64,000 bases of DNA from Palsa-504 sp963847965. GTDB taxonomy: Bacteria; Actinomycetota; Actinomycetes; Streptosporangiales; Streptosporangiaceae. Location: contig CAWKCG010000043.1 in assembly GCA_963847965.1 (NCBI GenBank), positions 124,001 to 188,000 of the forward strand, given 5' to 3'. Below are positions 1 to 11,416 of the stretch, in pieces. Positions within the stretch are counted from its first letter, which is position 1; each line of letters starts with the position of its first letter. The notes beneath the pieces are model-generated. The model did not search any database, was not told the origin of the DNA, and was given only the letters and a program-made list of their open reading frames with translations. A program made the position numbers and the translations under genes.

Positions 1-65
1 CGAGCCTCGCGTTCTCGCGCCGCGGCGCGGCCAGAATGTCGGTGCTGGCGATTATGGTGCGGGGC

Positions 66-1472
66 ATGGCCAAGTCAACGGCGGGGGCGGCCGGCTACCG
101 GTGCACGGAGTGCGGCTGGCAGGCCGCCAAGTGGAGCGGACGGTGCGGTGAGTGCCAGGCGTGGGGCACGGTGGTCCAGGCCGCGATCCCTCGCCTGGCC
201 CGCACGGTCTCTCAGCGGGCCGGCGCGCCGGTCAGCGTCCCCGCGGTGCCCATCGGCGAGGTGGACGCCAGCGACGCCCAGGCGCGTCCCACCGGGCTAG
301 ACGAACTGGACCGGGTGCTCGGCGGCGGACTGGTGCCTGGCGCGGTCCTGCTGCTGGCGGGTGAGCCGGGGGTGGGCAAGTCGACGCTGCTGCTCGAGGC
401 GGGAGCGCTCGCGGCGGAGTCCGGGCCGGTGCTCTACGTCACCGGGGAAGAGTCGGCCGCCCAGGTGCGGTTGCGCGCGGACCGGATCGGCGCGGTCGCC
501 AACCGGCTGTTCCTGGCCGCCGAGAACGACCTCGATGCCGTGCTCGCGCACGTCGAGGCGGTCCAGCCCCGGCTGCTCATCATCGACTCGGTGCAGACGA
601 TCGCGGCCGGCGGGGTGGACGGGACGCCGGGCGGCGTCACCCAGGTCCGGGAGGTAGCGGGCGCGCTGACCGCGATCGCGAAGGAACGATCGATGGCGAC
701 CATCCTGGTCGGGCACGTCACCAAGGACGGCTCGGTGGCCGGCCCGCGGGCCCTGGAGCACCTGGTCGACGTGGTCTTGCACTTCGAGGGCGACCGGCAC
801 GCGCAGCTGCGCATGGTGCGGGCGGTCAAGAACAGGTACGGGCCGACGGATGAGGTCGGCTGCTTCGACCTCGGCGAGTACGGCCTCATCGGCCTGCCCG
901 ACCCGAGCGGGCTCTTCCTCTCCCAGCACCGCGAGCCGGTACCCGGCACCTGCGTCACGGTCACGCTCGAGGGACGCAGGCCGCTGCCCGCCGAGGTGCA
1001 GGCCCTGGTGGGGCATTCCGCGCTCGACATCCCGCGCCGGGCCACCTCGGGGCTTGACGGCTCCAGGGTCGGCATGGTGCTCGCGGTCCTGCAGCGCCGG
1101 GCCGGGATCAACCTGGGCCGGCAGGACGTGTACGCGGCGACCGTGGGCGGGGTGCGCCTGAGCGAGCCCTCGGTGGACCTGGCCATCGCCGTCTCGCTGG
1201 CCAGTTCCGCGGCGAACCTGAGCGTCCCCCGCGGTGTGGTGGCCATCGGCGAGGTCGGCCTGGCGGGCGAGGTACGCCGCGTCGGCGGCCTGGCGCGCCG
1301 CCTGGCCGAAGCCGAGCGGATGGGCTTCCGCCGGGCGATCGTCCCCGCGGGCTCGGGCGGGCTCGAGGGTACGGCCGGCGCCGGTGCCGGTGACGCCGCC
1401 CAGCCGATCCAGGTGGTCCAGGTCGAAGACGTCCGCCAGGCGCTGTCCGCGGTGCTCGGGACGCAGCCGTGA
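66..1472 (+). CDS. radA: DNA repair protein RadA
   Basis: RadA is a RecA-like ATPase that helps process recombination intermediates and branch-migrates D-loops. The 468-residue product has the full family layout. A four-cysteine zinc finger (CTEC...CGEC) lies at about residues 13-30. The Walker A motif GEPGVGKS lies near residue 100, and the RadA-specific KNRYG motif near residue 255. A Lon-protease-like C-terminal domain fills the last 180 residues or so. The reading frame stays open to an ATG at 36, but the ATG at 66 (MAKST) places the zinc finger where the family has it, so I chose that start. The gene converges with the next one, with one base between the stop codons. Confidence 0.95.
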   Translation: MAKSTAGAAGYRCTECGWQAAKWSGRCGECQAWGTVVQAAIPRLARTVSQRAGAPVSVPAVPIGEVDASDAQARPTGLDELDRVLGGGLVPGAVLLLAGEPGVGKSTLLLEAGALAAESGPVLYVTGEESAAQVRLRADRIGAVANRLFLAAENDLDAVLAHVEAVQPRLLIIDSVQTIAAGGVDGTPGGVTQVREVAGALTAIAKERSMATILVGHVTKDGSVAGPRALEHLVDVVLHFEGDRHAQLRMVRAVKNRYGPTDEVGCFDLGEYGLIGLPDPSGLFLSQHREPVPGTCVTVTLEGRRPLPAEVQALVGHSALDIPRRATSGLDGSRVGMVLAVLQRRAGINLGRQDVYAATVGGVRLSEPSVDLAIAVSLASSAANLSVPRGVVAIGEVGLAGEVRRVGGLARRLAEAERMGFRRAIVPAGSGGLEGTAGAGAGDAAQPIQVVQVEDVRQALSAVLGTQP

Positions 1473-1473
1473 G

Positions 1474-2259
1474 CTAGCTCACGAGCCTGAAGCTGAGCAC
1501 CGCGCTGGACACGGAGGCCGTCAGGGCCTGCGCCTGATAGGTGCCCGCGCGGGTTGATGAGGCCAGCGTGACGCAGCCGGGGAGGGTGATGGTGCGATTC
1601 CACGTGATCGACTCCAGCGCCGGCACACCGCGGCTGAGCCTGGCGACCCACGTGTCAGCCGAACGGGCGCAGTCGCCGGAATCCCAGATGATCCGGCCCG
1701 AGGACATGACCTCCAGGTGCACCCTGCCGGGGCCGAGCTCGAAGGTGCAGGGGAGCGCGGCGGTGGACACCGCGTAGACGGAGAACCTCGGATCCTGCCC
1801 GCCGGAATAGCTTGGCCTGCTGCTGAACACGCTGAGCACCACCGTTCCCGCTGGGCAGGGCCCTCCGGCATCCTGGCCGGCCCCCGGTGACTCCCCGGGG
1901 GTGAGGTGGCCGGCCACCCGGCCGGCCTGGGTGACCGGGGGCGAAGGCAGTCCGGACGGTCCCGGGCTGGCCGCGCCCGCCGTGGTCGCGCCGGCTCCTG
2001 CCGGTGATGAGGCCGCGGCGCTCCGGGAGGCCGCGGCGCTCCGGGAGGCCGCGGCGCTCCGGGAGGCCGCCGCGGGCACCAGGCGATAGGTCTGCGTGCT
2101 GCCCGTCGGCGGGGTGGCAGGCTTCCCGCCGCCCCCGGCGAAGGCCCAGACGAGCAGGCCGAGCAGGCAGAGCCCCGCGACCAGGGCCACCGCCCGGCGG
2201 CGCCGGTAGGCATCGGGTTGATCCGCGCTCGCTTCCTCACGATACGCATTCGGATCCAT
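1474..2259 (-). CDS. Membrane-anchored hypothetical protein
   Basis: I do not recognise this 261-residue protein. An acidic, polar N-terminus is followed by an arginine stretch and one hydrophobic segment (residues about 23-42, AVALVAGLCLLGLLVWAFAG). Next comes a low-complexity Ala/Ser/Pro/Gly linker containing three AAASRS repeats. The extracellular-looking C-terminal domain of about 130 residues contains two or three cysteines and ends in beta-rich sequence. The layout suggests a single-pass protein with an exported domain. The ATG at 2259 (MDPNAY) is the last start before the charged region and the membrane segment; the frame is open further upstream but overlaps mutY. It is transcribed away from mutY. 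Confidence 0.7.
   Translation of the reverse strand: MDPNAYREEASADQPDAYRRRRAVALVAGLCLLGLLVWAFAGGGGKPATPPTGSTQTYRLVPAAASRSAAASRSAAASRSAAASSPAGAGATTAGAASPGPSGLPSPPVTQAGRVAGHLTPGESPGAGQDAGGPCPAGTVVLSVFSSRPSYSGGQDPRFSVYAVSTAALPCTFELGPGRVHLEVMSSGRIIWDSGDCARSADTWVARLSRGVPALESITWNRTITLPGCVTLASSTRAGTYQAQALTASVSSAVLSFRLVS
2011..2064. repeat. Three perfect 18-bp tandem repeats
   Basis: The unit GGCCGCGGCGCTCCGGGA occurs three times head to tail without a mismatch. It encodes the AAASRS repeats in the linker of the membrane-anchored protein on the minus strand. Copy number may vary between strains without changing the frame. Confidence 0.9.
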
Positions 2260-2370
2260 ACGGAGAGTATGCAAGGTCGCGGTTGCCGATGCGCGAAGAC
2301 CCGCCGGCCGGGGAACGGCCCGTTGCCCGCGGCAGGCCAGGCCCGAACGCGTGCCACGATAGGCACCATC

Positions 2371-3245
2371 ATGACGATGCCCTACACCGAACCCGTGCTC
2401 ACCTGGTACCGGCGCCACGCGCGCGACCTGCCCTGGCGGTCCCCCGGCGCGACGCCGTGGTCCGTGCTCGTCAGCGAGATCATGCTGCAGCAGACGCCGG
2501 TGGCGCGGGTGCTGCCCGCGTACCGCGACTGGCTCGCCAGGTGGCCCACGCCGGCCGCGCTCGCGGCCGATCCGCCCGGCGAGGCGATCAGGCAGTGGGG
2601 GCGCCTCGGCTACCCGAGGCGCGCGCTCTGGTTGCACCAGACGGCGAGGATCCTGACCGCCCAGCATGGCGGGACCGTACCCGCGGACGTCGACGCCCTG
2701 CTCGCGCTGCCGGGGATCGGGCGCTACACCGCGGCGGCCGTGGCCAGCTTCGCCTTCGGGCAGCGGCACGCCGTTCTCGACACCAACGTGCGTCGCGTGC
2801 TGGCCCGGCTCGTCGCTGGCCGGCCGCGCCCGGCCAGCACGCCGTCGGCGGCCGAGAGGCGGCTGGCCGAATCGCTGCTGCCTGCCGAGCCCGGCGTCGC
2901 CGCGCGCTGGTCCGTGGCGGTGATGGAGCTTGGCGCGCTCGTCTGCACGGCCGCCGCGCCGCGCTGCGCGGCCTGCCCGGTGTCCCGTGACTGCGCCTGG
3001 CTGGCCGCGGGCCAGCCCGCCGGGCCGGGCCTCAGGAGAGCGGCCCAGCGGTACGAGGGCACGGACCGGCAGTGCCGGGGGCGCCTGCTGGCCGTGCTGC
3101 GCCAATCAGGCGCCCCCGCGCACCACGCCGAGTTCGACGCGATCTGGGCCGACCAGGCGCAGCTCACCAGGGCCCTGGACGGGCTGGTCGCCGACGGCCT
3201 GGTCGACCCGCTGCCTGACGGCCGCTACGCCTTGCCAGGTTCGCG

Positions 3246-3249
<4 letters not shown>
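2371..3249 (+). CDS. mutY: A/G-specific adenine glycosylase MutY
   Basis: MutY removes adenine mispaired with 8-oxoguanine. The 292-residue product has the catalytic glutamate in EIMLQQT (near residue 35). It has the helix-hairpin-helix LPGIGRYTAAA and the catalytic aspartate in LDTNVRR. A C-x6-C-x2-C-x5-C iron-sulfur ligand set follows (CTAAAPRCAACPVSRDC). The C-terminal 8-oxoG recognition domain is short, as in other actinobacterial MutY proteins. The start at 2371 gives MTMPYTEPVLTWY, matching the family N-terminus; the frame is open back to 2218 but that part overlaps the promoter and start of the divergent gene. Its stop overlaps the clpC stop by four bases on the opposite strand. Confidence 0.95.
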
Positions 3250-5831
<2,582 letters not shown>

Positions 5832-6276
5832 CTCGTCGCTCTCCTCACAGCACGGGGGCCAGCAGTCGAGCCCTGCCCTGCCTACTCCGCATAGTAGCCG
5901 CGTGCCCACGGTCGCACTCTTAATGCTTAATGCGAGTATGCGCCACGCACTACGAGACGTTCCCTGGACACGGGCCGTTCACCCTCATCCAACTCCCCCG
6001 ATCAGGCCAATGTTCCTGGACACGGCCGAGGTACGCCGCAAGCGAACGGCACTTCCCGCGCATGGTCGGACCGCCCCCGGGCCAGTCCTCTCCCCGAACG
6101 ACTCAGCCGTGGCCAACGCTGGATCCGCGCCACGGCCTGCCGGCCCCGTACAAGCGGTGGGCCCGGCCCAGGGCTCGGGCCGGAGATCCCTTTCTCGCAC
6201 CGCTGCTAAGCAGTCGCTCCCCCACAGGGCCGAACCGGAGAAGGCCAGAGAACTCGCGAACTCCGATTCGTGCGGA
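5832..6276. other. clpC-lsr2 intergenic region, no gene seen
   Basis: These 445 bases hold no supportable gene. They should include the clpC promoter. The stretch near 5915-5945 is relatively AT-rich on an otherwise GC-rich background. I saw no HAIR-type HspR site here and no clear ClgR site. Confidence 0.5.
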
Positions 6277-6600
6277 CTAGTGCGCGGCTTCGTACTCCGC
6301 GACGATGTTCGCGGGAATGCGCCCGCGCTCATTGACCTTGTATCCGCGCTGCTTCGCCCACTGCCGGATTTGAGCGCTGCGCTCACGCCCGGGGCCAGTG
6401 CGCGCCCTGCGCCGCCTGGCCGGCGCGCTCGCTTTGCGAGCGTGCTCCACATAGTGGGCCAGTTCTTTACGGAGCTTGCCTGCGTTGCCGGTACTCAGGT
6501 CGATCTCATACGAGGCTCCGTCGAGTCCAAACGCTACGGTCTCGGTAGCCTCGCTCCCATCGAGATCGTCGACGAGAAGTACCTGCACCTTCTGTGCCAT
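6277..6600 (-). CDS. lsr2: Lsr2 nucleoid-associated protein
   Basis: Lsr2 is the actinobacterial H-NS-like protein that bridges AT-rich DNA and silences horizontally acquired genes. The 107-residue product begins MAQKVQVLLVDDLDG, the family signature. It has the N-terminal dimerisation region (residues 1-60), a basic linker (RRRRARTGPGRE) and a C-terminal DNA-binding domain with the RGR AT-hook-like motif (NERGRIPANIV). The ATG at 6600 is chosen over in-frame starts up to 6777 because it gives the family N-terminus and has an AGAAGGG ribosome site. It sits next to clpC as in mycobacteria, though lysS, usually upstream, is absent. Confidence 0.96.
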   Translation of the reverse strand: MAQKVQVLLVDDLDGSEATETVAFGLDGASYEIDLSTGNAGKLRKELAHYVEHARKASAPARRRRARTGPGRERSAQIRQWAKQRGYKVNERGRIPANIVAEYEAAH

Positions 6601-6641
6601 GGATTCAGCCCTTCTGAAGGAGCAACCTATTTCGGATGTTA

Positions 6642-6671
6642 AACATATACCCAATCTCTTGGTGTTGACAA
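6642..6671 (-). promoter_or_regulatory. Candidate sigma-70-type promoter of lsr2
   Basis: On the minus strand TTGTCA (6671-6666) is followed after 16 bases by TATATG (6649-6644), or after 18 by TATGTT (6647-6642). This lies in the AT-richest part of the region, 45-70 bases before the lsr2 start. It is inferred from sequence only. Confidence 0.5.
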
Positions 6672-6867
6672 TTCCTGAGCCAGACTTTAACGATTTCGGC
6701 TCTCGCGAAGGATCATACGGCCCATCTAGGGGGGCCCGTAACTCTCCGTAATCAGGCATTCGGTGCATCGTCAGCATCGCGCCGATACTTGGTACGCAAG
6801 ACTGAGACGTCCATCCCCGTTGGATGGTTCCCGCAGTTCGGAAAATTTCCCGTCGTAACCTGAAATG

Positions 6868-7017
6868 TCAAGACCGCTGATCGCGTGATCTGCGCTTGGC
6901 GTTCCTGGCCGCGCGGCGCTTCGGGCTCATCTGGCTGCGCAGCAGCATCGCCAGGCCGATGAGGAAGCCCGCGCAAACTACCAGCGGCGGAGTCAGCGCC
7001 GCGAGGTCCTGCCACAT
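6868..7017 (-). CDS. Possible nested start for a 49-residue membrane protein
   Basis: Inside the acetyltransferase frame the ATG at 7017 is preceded at eight bases by a strong GAGGAGG ribosome site. Initiation here would yield a 49-residue single-pass protein, MWQDLAALTPPL onward. It has one hydrophobic helix (residues 10-26) and a Lys/Arg-rich tail. This resembles a small gene that has lost its upstream neighbour's stop codon. It may be made both as the C-terminal part of the fusion and on its own. Function unknown. Confidence 0.45.
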   Translation of the reverse strand: MWQDLAALTPPLVVCAGFLIGLAMLLRSQMSPKRRAARNAKRRSRDQRS

Positions 7018-7614
7018 GGCGGAGTCCTCCTCACTGCCTGCCGTGGACGATGCTCCCGCTGGACTCGTATCGTCTCGCGTGTAACGCCCATGCTCATTTT
7101 CCCGGTCCGCTAAGAGCCGCAACAGCATGCGAGTGTTGCCGAGGGTGTTGGGCTTTACTCGCTCCAGGTCTAGGAACTCCGCCACGCCCTCGTCATAGGA
7201 ACGCAATAGCTCCGAGTACACCTCTGCGGCCACTGGGGTCCCGCTGATCGGCTGGAATCCGTACCCGGCGAAGAAGTCGACCGCAAAAGTCAGCACGAAC
7301 ACCCGGTCCACGCCGAGCGCGCGCGCTCGCTGGAGCAGCGTGTCCACTATCCTGCGGCCGATACCGAGCCGCTGGCAGTCATCACGGACCGCCACCGTCC
7401 TGATCTCGGCGAGATCCTCCCACATCACGTGCAATGCGCCACAGCCCGCCAGCGCAGCGTCATCACGGAGTTCAGCTACGCAGAACTCCTGGATGTCCTC
7501 ATAGAGCGTGACCGTGGCCTTACTCAACAAACGCCCAGACTCGACATTCGAGTCGATCAACTTCCTGATCACGGGCACGTCACGGGTACGCGCGGACCTG
7601 ATCGTGTATGCCAT
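6868..7614 (-). CDS. N-acetylglutamate-synthase-like acetyltransferase with C-terminal membrane extension
   Basis: Residues 1-165 match the stand-alone actinobacterial GNAT that acetylates glutamate at the first step of arginine synthesis. The acetyl-CoA loop reads RTVAVRDDCQRLGIGRRI and the family-type end reads VKPNTLGNTRMLLRLL. Instead of stopping there the frame continues through a polar linker into about 49 residues with one membrane segment (PLVVCAGFLIGLAMLL) and a very basic tail. The 248-residue total is longer than the usual 160-175. The start may be ATG 7614 (MAYTIRSAR) or GTG 7626. Related genomes, as far as I recall, carry the membrane piece as a separate small gene, so this looks like a fusion by loss of a stop. 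Confidence 0.85.
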   Translation of the reverse strand: MAYTIRSARTRDVPVIRKLIDSNVESGRLLSKATVTLYEDIQEFCVAELRDDAALAGCGALHVMWEDLAEIRTVAVRDDCQRLGIGRRIVDTLLQRARALGVDRVFVLTFAVDFFAGYGFQPISGTPVAAEVYSELLRSYDEGVAEFLDLERVKPNTLGNTRMLLRLLADRENEHGRYTRDDTSPAGASSTAGSEEDSAMWQDLAALTPPLVVCAGFLIGLAMLLRSQMSPKRRAARNAKRRSRDQRS

Positions 7615-7707
7615 GGCTCCGTCCACGATAGCCGCTCAGCGACTAAGCGGACGGACCGGCCCGGCGGCCAATGGTAAAAGTTCTACCGAGTTGGCTGCCA
7701 ACGGCCT

Positions 7708-8712
7708 GTGGTTCCAATATTGTGCATCGCTGTGCGCAAACTCAGCGGCGCTGCGGGGCTAGCCGCGGCAGCCGCAGCGCTTGCGCTGCTGGTGCCGGGG
7801 GGAAGCAGCCTGGCGCAGACGACCGGACCGAAGCCGACCATGGCCGCCCTCGTCGCGCAGGCCAAGCAGCTAGAGTTCCAGATCAACGCGCTGAGCGAGC
7901 AATACGACGGCCTGCGCATCCAGCTCGGCCGCGCCCAGGCGGACGCGCAGCTGGCCGAGAACGCCACCACGCGGGATGCGGCCGCCCTCGCGGCCGGCCA
8001 GCAAGCCGTGGCCCAGCTGGCCGCGGAGAACTACATGAATGCCGGACTCGACCCGGCCCTGCAGGCGCTCACTGCGGGAAACCCGGAGCAATTCCTCAGC
8101 CAGGCGTCCACGATCACCGAGGTGGACCAGTCAAGCGGCGATCTGGTCAGCGCGCTGAGCGAAGACGAGAACCAGGCGCTGCGCGACAGGCAGACCGCCG
8201 ACCAGCAACTCGCCGCGGTCAAGGCGCTCCAAGCCGAGATGAACGCCAAGAAGGACGCCATCGAAGCCAAGATTGACGTGGTCAACAGTGCGGCGTTCAA
8301 GCAGGCGATGGCGATCTTCGAGCAGACCGGGCAGTACCCGGACATCACCATCCCGACCGCCAATACGGTCGGCGCCCAGGCGTTGCAGGAGGCGCTGACC
8401 AGGCGCGGTGATCCCTATGTATGGGGCGCGGCGGGACCGGGCGCATTTGATTGTTCCGGGCTGGTCGTCTGGGCGTTCGCGCAGGTGGGCATTAGCCTTC
8501 CGCACTACACGGGAGACCTGTGGAACTCGGGCGTGCATATACCGCGCAGCGACCTGGAGCCGGGTGATCTCGTCTTCTTTTATCCGGACATCAGCCACGT
8601 GGGAATTTACATCGGCGACGGGCTGATGATCGACGCGCCTGACTTCGGCGAGACGGTACAGGTGGAGCCGGTTTTCTGGGCCTACTTCGTCGGGGCCGTG
8701 CGGATCGAGTGA
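7708..8712 (+). CDS. Secreted NlpC/P60 peptidoglycan hydrolase
   Basis: This protein probably cuts peptide cross-links of peptidoglycan outside the cell. The N-terminus is a signal peptide (AAGLAAAAAALALLVPG) followed by signs of cleavage after SLAQ. A long alanine/glutamine-rich coiled-coil region fills residues 40-205. The C-terminal NlpC/P60 domain has the catalytic cysteine in FDCSGLV and histidine in SHVGIYIGDG. The layout resembles mycobacterial RipA-type enzymes. The start is uncertain: GTG 7708 gives 334 residues, while GTG 7732 gives a more typical signal peptide (MRKLSGAAG). No good ribosome site precedes either. It converges with coaX, ten bases apart. Confidence 0.9.
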   Translation: MVPILCIAVRKLSGAAGLAAAAAALALLVPGGSSLAQTTGPKPTMAALVAQAKQLEFQINALSEQYDGLRIQLGRAQADAQLAENATTRDAAALAAGQQAVAQLAAENYMNAGLDPALQALTAGNPEQFLSQASTITEVDQSSGDLVSALSEDENQALRDRQTADQQLAAVKALQAEMNAKKDAIEAKIDVVNSAAFKQAMAIFEQTGQYPDITIPTANTVGAQALQEALTRRGDPYVWGAAGPGAFDCSGLVVWAFAQVGISLPHYTGDLWNSGVHIPRSDLEPGDLVFFYPDISHVGIYIGDGLMIDAPDFGETVQVEPVFWAYFVGAVRIE

Positions 8713-8722
8713 GCCAAGCGCC

Positions 8723-9535
8723 TTACTCGGCGGCGGCGGGGAATTCCGCGTGCCCCACGTTCCTGTCGTAGACGAGGCGCAGGCCGATGAGCGTGAGCCA
8801 CGGTTCGTAGGCGTCAATGACGCTGACCTCATCGATGACCAAGGGGGCGAGCCCGCCCGTCGCGATGATGGTCACCGCGTCCGGGTCATGCGGGGACAGC
8901 TCGCGCACCATCCGTTTTGCTATCCCCTCGACCTGGGCGGCGAACCCGTAGATGATGCCGGATTGGAGCGACTCCACCGTGTTCTTGCCTATGACCCGGG
9001 ATGGCCTGGTCAGCTCGACCTTAAGCAGCTGCGCGGCCCGCCGCGACAGGGCGTCCACGGATATCTCTATCCCTGGCGCCAGCACACCTCCGACGAATTC
9101 GCCCCGCGCGCTGACCGCGTCGAAGTTCGTCGAGGTCCCGAAGTCGACGACTATCGCCGGCCCGCCGTACAGGTGGACCGCGGCGAGCGAGTTCATGATG
9201 CGGTCGCTGCCCACCTCTTTAGGGTTATCCGTCCGCACGGGAACGCCCGTCCTGACTCCGGGTTCGACGATGACCGTGACCAGGTCACCGTAATAGCGCT
9301 CGCACATCTCTCTCATCTCGCGAAGCACCGAAGGCACGGTCGAGCACAGCGAAATACCGTGGATGTCCCTTTCGGTGAAGGCGGTGCTGCCCGCGAGCAG
9401 TCCGTGCAGGACGACGGCGAGCTCGTCGGCGGTCCGGTCCGGGACCGTCGCGATCCGCCAGTGCTCCACCACCCGGTCCTCCTCGAATATCCCGAGGACG
9501 GTGTTGGTGTTCCCGATGTCAATGGTCAGCAGCAT
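8723..9535 (-). CDS. coaX: Type III pantothenate kinase CoaX
   Basis: CoaX phosphorylates pantothenate, the first step of coenzyme A synthesis. The 270-residue protein is of the ASKHA fold. Its phosphate-1 loop is DIGNTNTVLG at the N-terminus, and DFGTSTNFDAVS and GGVLAPGIEIS follow. It has the PKEVGSDR motif of the type III family. The start at ATG 9535 (MLLTIDIG) has GAGGAGAGG about ten bases upstream; the earlier ATG at 9554-9556 overlaps that ribosome site and is unlikely. The gene overlaps the 3' end of panC by 17 bases, so the two are cotranscribed. In mycobacteria panD lies between them, but not here. Confidence 0.95.
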   Translation of the reverse strand: MLLTIDIGNTNTVLGIFEEDRVVEHWRIATVPDRTADELAVVLHGLLAGSTAFTERDIHGISLCSTVPSVLREMREMCERYYGDLVTVIVEPGVRTGVPVRTDNPKEVGSDRIMNSLAAVHLYGGPAIVVDFGTSTNFDAVSARGEFVGGVLAPGIEISVDALSRRAAQLLKVELTRPSRVIGKNTVESLQSGIIYGFAAQVEGIAKRMVRELSPHDPDAVTIIATGGLAPLVIDEVSVIDAYEPWLTLIGLRLVYDRNVGHAEFPAAAE

Positions 9536-10433
9536 CGCGGGTACGCCTCTCCTCATCCGGTCCGGCGCCCAGCAGCACGGGCACGTTATCGATCAGCCGC
9601 GTGGTGCCCGCGGTGACCGCCGCCACCATCACCGCGGGTCCGGCTCGACCGGGGCGGACCGGGGCGAAGGTGTACGGATCGACCACCGCGACGTAGTCGA
9701 CGCCCAGCGCGGGCTCGCCGAGCAGGGTCTCCTGCGCGGCCGTAAGCACGGCCTGGACGCCTGCGGACGCCGCGCGCTGGCCGGCGCGCAGGGCACGCGG
9801 CATGGTCAGCGCCAGGGCCCGCTCGGCCGCGGTAAGGTACCCGTTCCTGCTCGAGGTCGCCAGGCCGTCAGCGTCGCGCGCGGTCGGGACTGACTCGATG
9901 GCGATGTCCAGGTTGGTGTCGCTGACCATGCGGCGGATGAGGGCGAGTTGCTGCGCGTCCTTCTCCCCGAACACCGCCACGTCCGGGCGCGTCAGGTGGA
10001 ACAGCTTCAGCACCACGGTCAGCACTCCGCCGAAGAAGCCCGGCCGGAACTGGCCCTCGAAAACCCGGCCCATCGGGCCCGGGTCGACCGTCACCTCCGG
10101 CTGGCCTCCGGGGTACATCTCGGCGACGGAGGGGGCGAAGACCGCCCGCACGCCCTCACCGGCGCACATGGCCAGATCATCGTCCAAGGGCCGAGGGTAG
10201 CGATCGAGATCTTCGCCGGGCCGGAACTGCAGCGGGTTGACGAAGATCGACGCGATCACGCTCCCGGACAGGCCGGCCACAGAGCGCGCCGCACGCAGCA
10301 ATGCGCGATGCCCGGCGTGCAAGGCGCCCATGGTCGGCACCAGGACGACCGGGGGGGCTAGGGCGTCCCGGACGGCGCGAAGCTCGGTTCTGGTCACGGC
10401 CAGGACGGGCGGCGATGCCTCCGGCTGGCTCAC
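9519..10433 (-). CDS. panC: Pantothenate synthetase PanC
   Basis: PanC joins pantoate and beta-alanine using ATP. The 304-residue product has the ATP-binding PTMGALHAGH near residue 33. FGEKDAQQL lies in the middle, and SSRNGYLTAAER serves as the second nucleotide-binding signature. The start is GTG 10433, whose GTGA overlaps the stop of the upstream DUF2520 gene, indicating translational coupling. The partner panD, which makes beta-alanine, is not in this cluster. Confidence 0.95.
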   Translation of the reverse strand: MSQPEASPPVLAVTRTELRAVRDALAPPVVLVPTMGALHAGHRALLRAARSVAGLSGSVIASIFVNPLQFRPGEDLDRYPRPLDDDLAMCAGEGVRAVFAPSVAEMYPGGQPEVTVDPGPMGRVFEGQFRPGFFGGVLTVVLKLFHLTRPDVAVFGEKDAQQLALIRRMVSDTNLDIAIESVPTARDADGLATSSRNGYLTAAERALALTMPRALRAGQRAASAGVQAVLTAAQETLLGEPALGVDYVAVVDPYTFAPVRPGRAGPAVMVAAVTAGTTRLIDNVPVLLGAGPDEERRTRDAADH

Positions 10434-11359
10434 GGACGGCCGCCGAGCACATCGAGCAGGCGTTCTGCGTCCGCGGGCTTGAGCAGCCCGGTGGCGAGCG
10501 CGCGGTCGGCGGTGAGCCTGGCCATGGCGATATAGGCCGCGATGGCGGCCGGCGAGGCTGACTCGGCGGCGCCGAGGGCAGCCACGTGCGCGGCTACCGT
10601 CTCCGCGTCACCGCGGGCGACCGGGCCGGTCAGGCCCGCGTCTCCCAAGCGCAGCGCGTTGTCGAGAGATGCGGAAAGCAGCGGCCCGAGCAGGCGCGCG
10701 GGGTTCGTCACCCCGGCGGCCTTGAGCAGGTCGGCGGCCTCGGCCACGAGCGTGATCAGATGGTTGGCCGCGCCCGCGAGCGCCGCGTGGTACAGGTCCC
10801 TGTTCTCCTCGGAGATGAAGACGGGTTCGCCGCCCATCTCGATCACCAGGGCCTCGGCGGCAGGCCGGAGCACCTCGGGCGCGGTCACCCCGAAGCACGT
10901 CCCGCTCAGCCTGTCGACGTCATCGCTTCTCCCGGTGAACGTCATGACCGGGTGCAAGGCCAGCGGTAGCCCGCCGCGGCGGGCGGCAGGTTCGAGCACC
11001 GCCAGGCCGTGGCGGCCGCTCGCGTGCGCGAGCAAGCGGCCCTGGACCGGCGCTCCGGTGGCGACGAGCCCGGAAATGAGGCCGGGCAGCACGTCGTCGG
11101 GCACGGTCAGCAGGACCAGATCGGCACGGCGCAGAACCTGGCCAGGGTCAGTTATGACGGCGCCGGGGAAGGCGGCGCGAGCCCGGTGAACGGATGCGTC
11201 GGAAACCGCCGACGCGGCGACCACCGTATGCCCGGCGCGGGCCAGCGCCGCGCCGAGCGCTGTTCCTGCCCGTCCCGCGCCGATGACGCCGACGGCGAGC
11301 CGGGCCGGGTGCTCCGGGGCAGGATCGTGCCCCGGACGCGGGTGAACTTCAGGCTTCAT
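10430..11359 (-). CDS. Rossmann-like/DUF2520 protein
   Basis: A 309-residue protein with an N-terminal NAD(P)-binding Rossmann fold (GVIGAGRAGTALGAALARAG near residue 23) and a C-terminal all-helical DUF2520 domain. The same family lies directly upstream of panC in mycobacteria. Because ketopantoate reductase has a similar fold, a role in pantothenate supply has been suggested for such genes, but I see nothing in the sequence that proves it. The ATG at 11359 is taken as start with GAGGA upstream. The stop overlaps the panC GTG. Confidence 0.88.
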   Translation of the reverse strand: MKPEVHPRPGHDPAPEHPARLAVGVIGAGRAGTALGAALARAGHTVVAASAVSDASVHRARAAFPGAVITDPGQVLRRADLVLLTVPDDVLPGLISGLVATGAPVQGRLLAHASGRHGLAVLEPAARRGGLPLALHPVMTFTGRSDDVDRLSGTCFGVTAPEVLRPAAEALVIEMGGEPVFISEENRDLYHAALAGAANHLITLVAEAADLLKAAGVTNPARLLGPLLSASLDNALRLGDAGLTGPVARGDAETVAAHVAALGAAESASPAAIAAYIAMARLTADRALATGLLKPADAERLLDVLGGRP

Positions 11360-11416
11360 CTCGTTCCAGTCCTCACGGGTACCGGACGGCCGTGCGTGAC
11401 CAGCATAGGGCCGTAT

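Noticed and set aside
6665..6690. Plus-strand TTGACA as a rightward promoter
   Set aside because: No good -10 at the right distance and no rightward gene follows; the same AT-rich patch fits the lsr2 promoter on the minus strand better.
7627..7707. c-di-AMP riboswitch before the NlpC/P60 gene
   Set aside because: The gap to the upstream divergent gene is about 80 bases, too short for the full element, and no core motif is seen.
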